Shown: piece after piece, positions 7,652 to 10,249 of the stretch
How positions within the stretch are numbered: the stretch's first letter is position 1
Layout: every line of letters starts with the position of its first letter
Assembly: GCA_002441265.1 (NCBI GenBank)
Contig: DJVQ01000034.1
Coordinates: forward strand, 75,815-86,063
Direction: 5' to 3'
DNA: 10,249 bases
Origin: Syntrophaceae bacterium UBA6252
Lineage (GTDB): Bacteria; Desulfobacterota; Syntrophia; Syntrophales; UBA6807
Position numbers and translations under genes: made by a program
Notes under the pieces: generated by a model
What the model was told of the DNA's origin: nothing
The model's input: only the letters and a program-made list of their open reading frames with translations
The model's database searches: none

Positions 7652-9273
7652 TTTTCCTCCACTGTCACGACCACGTCGAGGCCCTGGGGTCCCGGCGTGA
7701 CGACCCGGAGGGTCGCCACCGGTGCCGGTGTGACCAGGGCCGCGGCGGGCAGGGTCACCGTGACCGGCTCGATCACCTGACCGGGGCCGGGGATGAACCG
7801 GAAGGTGACCTTCCGGTCCGGTTCGAGCCCGACCACTTCCGCGGTGACGGGCACCGGGACGCGGGTCTTCACTGCCCGGGGGAGGTAGAGATTGTACCCC
7901 CAGGAGGGACAGGCGCCGGACAGGACCGTACCGGTGGGGGAGGTCATCGTAACCGGAATGTTTCCCGCAGGCGACGGGGCGAGACCGGTTCCGGTGACGG
8001 CCACCTGGTCGGGCCGCACGGCGATGACGGTGACCGGTGCGCCGGCCACCGTGACGGCATGCTCCGCAGGGGACCAGGCCATTCCGGGCGACCCCGGGGC
8101 CACCTGGAAGGTCTCCGCGATCGCCCCGTTATGGATTTCGACGGTCCCGTCCTTCGGAGCGATTCCCGAGAAACCGGCCGGCGTTCCGCCCGCGCCGTCC
8201 TGGATCAGGGTGACGATCCCCGCCGTTCCCGTGAGGACGATGCTTGCGATCCCCGCGGCCTTCCCCACCGAGATCGTGTGGTGATCCCCGTGGTCCGTCA
8301 CGTCAGGCTTCACCTTTTCCGGCGGCACTTCCTTCCCGTCGAGGGCGATGAAGCGCACGGTTTCCACGTTCCCCACAAAGTCCCTGTTGATGTTCGTGTT
8401 CCCGTCGAGGGCGGTGAACCGGACGGTGGCCGTCGGTTTCGGTGCCGCCCGTTCCGGCACCTTCCCTTCTTTTTCCTCTTCCGCCTCGTATTTCGCCCGT
8501 CGCGCCCGTCCGGTCCGTGCCCCTTCCTCATCCAGAAATTTCTTGATCTCTTCGGCGAGCTTCACAATCTCGTCGGGAGGAGCGCCTTTCCTCTTCAGTT
8601 TGTAAAGCCGTTCCACCATTTCCTTGGCCTTCCGGCACCCTTCCGGGGAGATGTCCGGAATGCCCGAAAGGTCCCCGTGTTTCGCAAGGTAATCCAGGAG
8701 GTCGTCGATGAGCTTCTGGACGTCCTCGCAGGACGCAGCTGCATTCAGATACCATTTCAGGGCCTTCTCGGGTTCGAAGCCGTCAATGTCGCCCGTGTCG
8801 ATGATTTCGAAAAGGGCGAGAAGGATGCAGTTCATCGCCATTCCCTGGTAAATGGGAAGGTCCGATTTCTCCTTGCTCTCCTTTGCACGCACCATGATCT
8901 TCAGGAGGTCCCTGAACCGGGAGATCCCGTTTTCGCGCATCCGCCCTTCCTCTTTCAGGGCCTCGACAATCTTCTCGCCCGCACCGCCGGGCGTCATGCA
9001 TTCCCGGACGGCCTGGACATACCATTTCAACGCCTTCTTCTTGTTCTTCGCCGCTTCTTTTCCGTCCCCCTTCGCCAGGGCCTCCCCGGCGGCCTTCAGG
9101 GCCGCCTCGGCATTCCTGAGGGACAGTTTCTGCGGGAGATTCTCCGTTTTATCCATGTTCGACCCGATCTCTTCCGCAGCCTGGTCCAGAAGGGCTTTCT
9201 CCCCCGCCGCGGCGGAAGGTGAAAGAACAAGGACGACGAAAAAACACAAGAGGGTGCCCAGAAACCGCTTCAT
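7648..9273 (-). CDS. large secreted protein of unknown function with duplicated helical segments and beta-rich C-terminus
   Basis: This 541-residue protein is not recognised as any family. Residues 1-24 are a signal peptide (MKRFLGTLLCFFVVLVLSPS, cleavage near AAAG). Residues 25-255 are helical and Lys/Glu-rich and carry two copies of a KALKWY motif (80-85 and 170-175) exactly 90 residues apart. Residues 255-280 form a charged linker. TVRFTALDG (283-291) and TVRFIALDG (305-313) repeat after 22 residues. Residues 335-358 are hydrophobic (IASIVLTGTAGIVTLI). Residues 400-541 are rich in Val, Thr and Pro and resemble Ig-like or IPT-like beta sandwiches, without a diagnostic match. The start is ATG 9273, with GGAGG six bases upstream (9280-9284); an in-frame upstream start at 9294 would place that site inside the gene. 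It is first in a two-gene unit with the barrel-like protein. A cell-surface or periplasmic structural role is inference. Confidence 0.88.
   Translation of the reverse strand: MKRFLGTLLCFFVVLVLSPSAAAGEKALLDQAAEEIGSNMDKTENLPQKLSLRNAEAALKAAGEALAKGDGKEAAKNKKKALKWYVQAVRECMTPGGAGEKIVEALKEEGRMRENGISRFRDLLKIMVRAKESKEKSDLPIYQGMAMNCILLALFEIIDTGDIDGFEPEKALKWYLNAAASCEDVQKLIDDLLDYLAKHGDLSGIPDISPEGCRKAKEMVERLYKLKRKGAPPDEIVKLAEEIKKFLDEEGARTGRARRAKYEAEEEKEGKVPERAAPKPTATVRFTALDGNTNINRDFVGNVETVRFIALDGKEVPPEKVKPDVTDHGDHHTISVGKAAGIASIVLTGTAGIVTLIQDGAGGTPAGFSGIAPKDGTVEIHNGAIAETFQVAPGSPGMAWSPAEHAVTVAGAPVTVIAVRPDQVAVTGTGLAPSPAGNIPVTMTSPTGTVLSGACPSWGYNLYLPRAVKTRVPVPVTAEVVGLEPDRKVTFRFIPGPGQVIEPVTVTLPAAALVTPAPVATLRVVTPGPQGLDVVVTVEEK
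8334..8431 (-). repeat. imperfect 66-base-period direct repeat inside the secreted-protein gene
   Basis: The segments 8334-8365 and 8400-8431 match at 27 of 32 positions and are offset by 66 bases. They encode the two TVRF(T/I)ALDG motifs of the secreted protein. The remainder of each 22-residue unit has diverged. Confidence 0.7.
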
Positions 9274-9287
9274 GGCCCACCTCCCCC

Positions 9288-9304
9288 GGCACACGGACGG
9301 TGCC
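9288..9304 (-). promoter_or_regulatory. hairpin immediately before the ribosome binding site of the secreted-protein gene
   Basis: In the minus-strand transcript GGCAC (9304-9300) can pair with GTGCC (9292-9288) across a seven-base loop. The run GGGGGAGG that holds the ribosome binding site starts at the next base. This could affect access of ribosomes, but a 5-bp GC-rich stem may be coincidental. Confidence 0.3.
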
Positions 9305-9316
9305 TCGTTTACGTGT

Positions 9317-9352
9317 AGGTGATCCCTCAGGCCGCCTCACCTTTTCCGGCGG
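9317..9352 (-). promoter_or_regulatory. pseudoknot-like element in the leader of the secreted-protein gene
   Basis: Read on the minus strand, GCCGCC pairs with GGCGGC six for six. The loop between them ends in AGGTGA, which is complementary six for six to TCACCT located eight bases after the first stem. The order (stem 1, 5-base loop, stem 2, no spacer, stem 1 partner, 8-base loop, stem 2 partner) is that of a compact H-type pseudoknot; alternatively the two stems are mutually exclusive. It ends 43 bases before the start codon. It resembles no riboswitch class I can name. Confidence 0.35.
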
Positions 9353-9499
9353 CGGTCTGCCATCGGTACCTTGTTGCAGGAAAAAAATGAATGCGCCGTG
9401 AATTGCGTTTCTTCGGGAAAGAAGGGCCACGGCTCCGTACGGGCGGGAACGGTCGCGGGAAGGTCCACCAACCCTTCGATGTAAAAGGATCTTTTGAAA

Positions 9500-9528
9500 A
9501 GTTTAAGAAAAACGGAGGTCTTTGTCAA
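9500..9528 (-). promoter_or_regulatory. sigma70-type promoter for the secreted-protein/barrel unit
   Basis: On the minus strand a perfect TTGACA (9528-9523) is separated by exactly 17 bases from TAAACT (9505-9500), a four-of-six match to the -10 consensus, in a locally AT-rich patch. Transcription would begin near 9493, giving an untranslated leader of about 220 bases before ATG 9273. Confidence 0.6.
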
Positions 9529-9592
9529 CGGAATCCTGTCCCGGGGGGAAAACAAAAGAATGCATTGCCGGGCCGTATTGGCGGGATCATGG

Positions 9593-9624
9593 CCGGGGCC
9601 CGAATATCGGGGATAAGGCCCCGG
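9593..9624. repeat. 8-bp perfect inverted repeat (hairpin or operator)
   Basis: CCGGGGCC (9593-9600) and GGCCCCGG (9617-9624) are perfectly complementary across a 16-base spacer, which itself holds the overlapping shorter repeat CCCGA-ATA-TCGGG. No T-run follows on either strand, so it does not look like an intrinsic terminator. It could be an operator or the first stem of a structured leader. Confidence 0.5.
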
Positions 9625-9652
9625 ATTACATGAACAAGACGAAATGGATTGC

Positions 9653-9687
9653 GTCGGCCGGTCGTTGATGGTACGATGAGCGCCGAC
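9653..9687. repeat. two-tier inverted repeat upstream of the PhoH gene
   Basis: GTCGGC (9653-9658) pairs with GCCGAC (9682-9687), and inside it TCGT (9662-9665) pairs with ACGA (9673-9676), giving a stem with an internal loop. It overlaps the possible -35 element of the plus-strand promoter. Confidence 0.4.
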
Positions 9688-9692
9688 AAAAT
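9665..9692 (+). promoter_or_regulatory. weak promoter candidate for the PhoH gene
   Basis: TTGATG (9665-9670) is followed after 16 bases by CAAAAT (9687-9692); each hexamer matches consensus at four positions. A second candidate is an extended -10, TGATACAAT at 9816-9824, which has no good -35 and would favour a later translation start. Neither is strong. Confidence 0.25.
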
Positions 9693-9722
9693 AACCGATC
9701 GCCAAGGGGTAAACCATGAAAG

Positions 9723-9762
9723 GGTGCGAGGGGGCACCGCTTCCGGAACCCGTGTTGCGGGT
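9723..9762 (+). repeat. pair of short hairpins before the PhoH start
   Basis: GGTGC (9723-9727) pairs with GCACC (9734-9738) across six bases, and ACCCG (9748-9752) pairs with CGGGT (9758-9762) across five. The second lies inside a wider CCGGAA (9743-9748) / TTCCGG (9781-9786) repeat. Dense pairing supports a non-coding leader rather than an N-terminal extension of PhoH. Confidence 0.35.
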
Positions 9763-9798
9763 CCCGACCTCCGGCGGTTGTTCCGGGAATTTTGCTGC

Positions 9799-10249
9799 TT
9801 GAGAGAACAACGGGATGATACAATCTCGAGGGAAATCCAGGTTCCAGACTCCGGAATCATGAGGAGCCTTCTGGGGGACCAGGATGCCAATCTCCGTCTC
9901 ATGGAACGCCGGACGGACACCCGAATTTTCGTTCGGGGCTCGAAGATCACCATAAAGGGCGAGAAGGAGAGCGTCGCTCTCGCGGAGAACCTGATCCTTC
10001 AGATCTCCGGCCTGGTGAAAAAGGGCTACCCCGTTTATTCGTCCGACATGGATTACGCCTGCCGGATCCTTCAGGAAAACCGTTCCGCCAGCCTGGAAAA
10101 GATCTTCCTCGACGCCGTCTACATCTCGTCGACCAAGAAGATGATCGCGCCCAAGAGCGTCGCCCAGAAGCATTACGTCGACGCCATCCGGCACCATGAC
10201 ATCGTTTTCGCCATCGGCCCGGCGGGCACGGGAAAAACCTACCTGGCCA
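9799..10249 (+). CDS. ybeZ: PhoH/YbeZ-family ATPase (partial, C-terminus outside window)
   Basis: This is a PhoH-like P-loop ATPase of the longer, YbeZ-type form, a family linked to RNA metabolism and often encoded beside ybeY. 150 codons are present from the chosen start. The N-terminal nucleic-acid-binding region (residues about 10-75) reads LLGDQDANLRLMERRTDTRI then VRGSKITIKG. The conserved linker KKGYPVYSSDMDYA (74-87) and IFLDAVYISSTKK (102-114) follow, then APKSVAQKHYVDAI (117-130) and HDIVFAIGPAGTGKTYLA with Walker A at 140-147. The Walker B and DEAQN part is off the window. The start is uncertain: TTG 9799 includes the usual first strand (REIQVPD) but has only a weak ribosome site. 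ATG 9676 would add 41 residues over a hairpin-rich stretch; ATG 9859 would drop conserved sequence. Family assignment is firm. Confidence 0.93.
   Translation, partial: MREQRDDTISREIQVPDSGIMRSLLGDQDANLRLMERRTDTRIFVRGSKITIKGEKESVALAENLILQISGLVKKGYPVYSSDMDYACRILQENRSASLEKIFLDAVYISSTKKMIAPKSVAQKHYVDAIRHHDIVFAIGPAGTGKTYLA

Larger units (their letters stand above)
9274..9798. other. 525-base intergenic region between the secreted-protein unit and the PhoH gene
   Basis: This stretch has no convincing gene. Its left part (9274-9499) is the leader of the minus-strand unit with pseudoknot-like and hairpin elements, and the minus-strand promoter is at 9500-9528. Its right part (9529-9798) carries at least four inverted repeats in a row and a weak plus-strand promoter candidate, and probably serves as the upstream region or leader of the PhoH gene. 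Confidence 0.6.

Noticed and set aside
7820..7838. GGTTCGAGCCC resembling a tRNA T-arm
   Set aside because: It lies inside the secreted-protein gene, and no acceptor, D-arm or anticodon stem is present around it.
8059..9222. 387-codon plus-strand open frame antisense to the secreted-protein gene
   Set aside because: The translation is Arg/Phe/Leu-rich with no signal or domain, while the opposite strand has a signal peptide, ribosome site and promoter.
9317..9345. AGGTGA/TCACCT hairpin followed by TTTT on the plus strand as a terminator
   Set aside because: No plus-strand gene or promoter lies upstream, the stem is six pairs with a 14-base loop, and the T-run is short; the same bases fit better as part of the minus-strand leader fold.
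9391..9633. 80-codon plus-strand open frame in the intergenic region
   Set aside because: It is basic and Gly-rich without a domain, has no clear ribosome site, spans the minus-strand promoter and ends in an inverted repeat.

Overview
The window comes from a GC-rich Gram-negative bacterium. An outer membrane is implied by a lipoprotein signal, a barrel-like protein ending in Trp-Arg-Phe, and periplasmic-type signal peptides. Gene content and protein style (uppS-cdsA-dxr cluster, paired M16 peptidases, two-domain PhoH) fit a deltaproteobacterium/Desulfobacterota lineage, but that placement is inference. No mobile element, CRISPR array, tRNA or rRNA was seen.

Left part (1-2223, minus strand): a tightly coupled operon uppS-cdsA-dxr, with 4-base stop/start overlaps at both junctions. 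It makes undecaprenyl diphosphate (lipid carrier), CDP-diacylglycerol (phospholipid precursor) and MEP (isoprenoid precursor). dxr is cut by the window edge and begins with TTG. A candidate promoter sits just upstream of uppS in the 199-base divergent gap (2224-2422).

Middle part (2423-6864, plus strand): a proteolysis operon. The first gene is an M16 zinc metallopeptidase with an intact HxxEH motif, a long coiled-coil insertion and an unusual membrane-embedded N-terminal extension. The second is an M16 homologue without the zinc motif, carrying a lipobox and the R/Y pair typical of non-catalytic partner subunits. The third is a cytoplasmic M20 metallo-hydrolase. Together they plausibly form an envelope peptidase pair followed by a cytoplasmic peptide or acyl-amino-acid hydrolase.

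Right part (6878-9273, minus strand): a two-gene unit read convergently with the peptidase operon, with only 13 bases between the stops. The first gene encodes an unrecognised secreted protein with duplicated helical segments and a beta-rich C-terminus. The second encodes a probable outer-membrane barrel or surface protein; the two overlap by ATGA. A good sigma70-type promoter lies about 220 bases upstream, and the intervening leader can form an H-type pseudoknot-like fold and a hairpin just before the ribosome binding site. This is the most novel-looking part of the window.

Far right (9529-10249, plus strand): a hairpin-rich non-coding stretch precedes a PhoH/YbeZ-family ATPase that runs off the window just after its Walker A motif.
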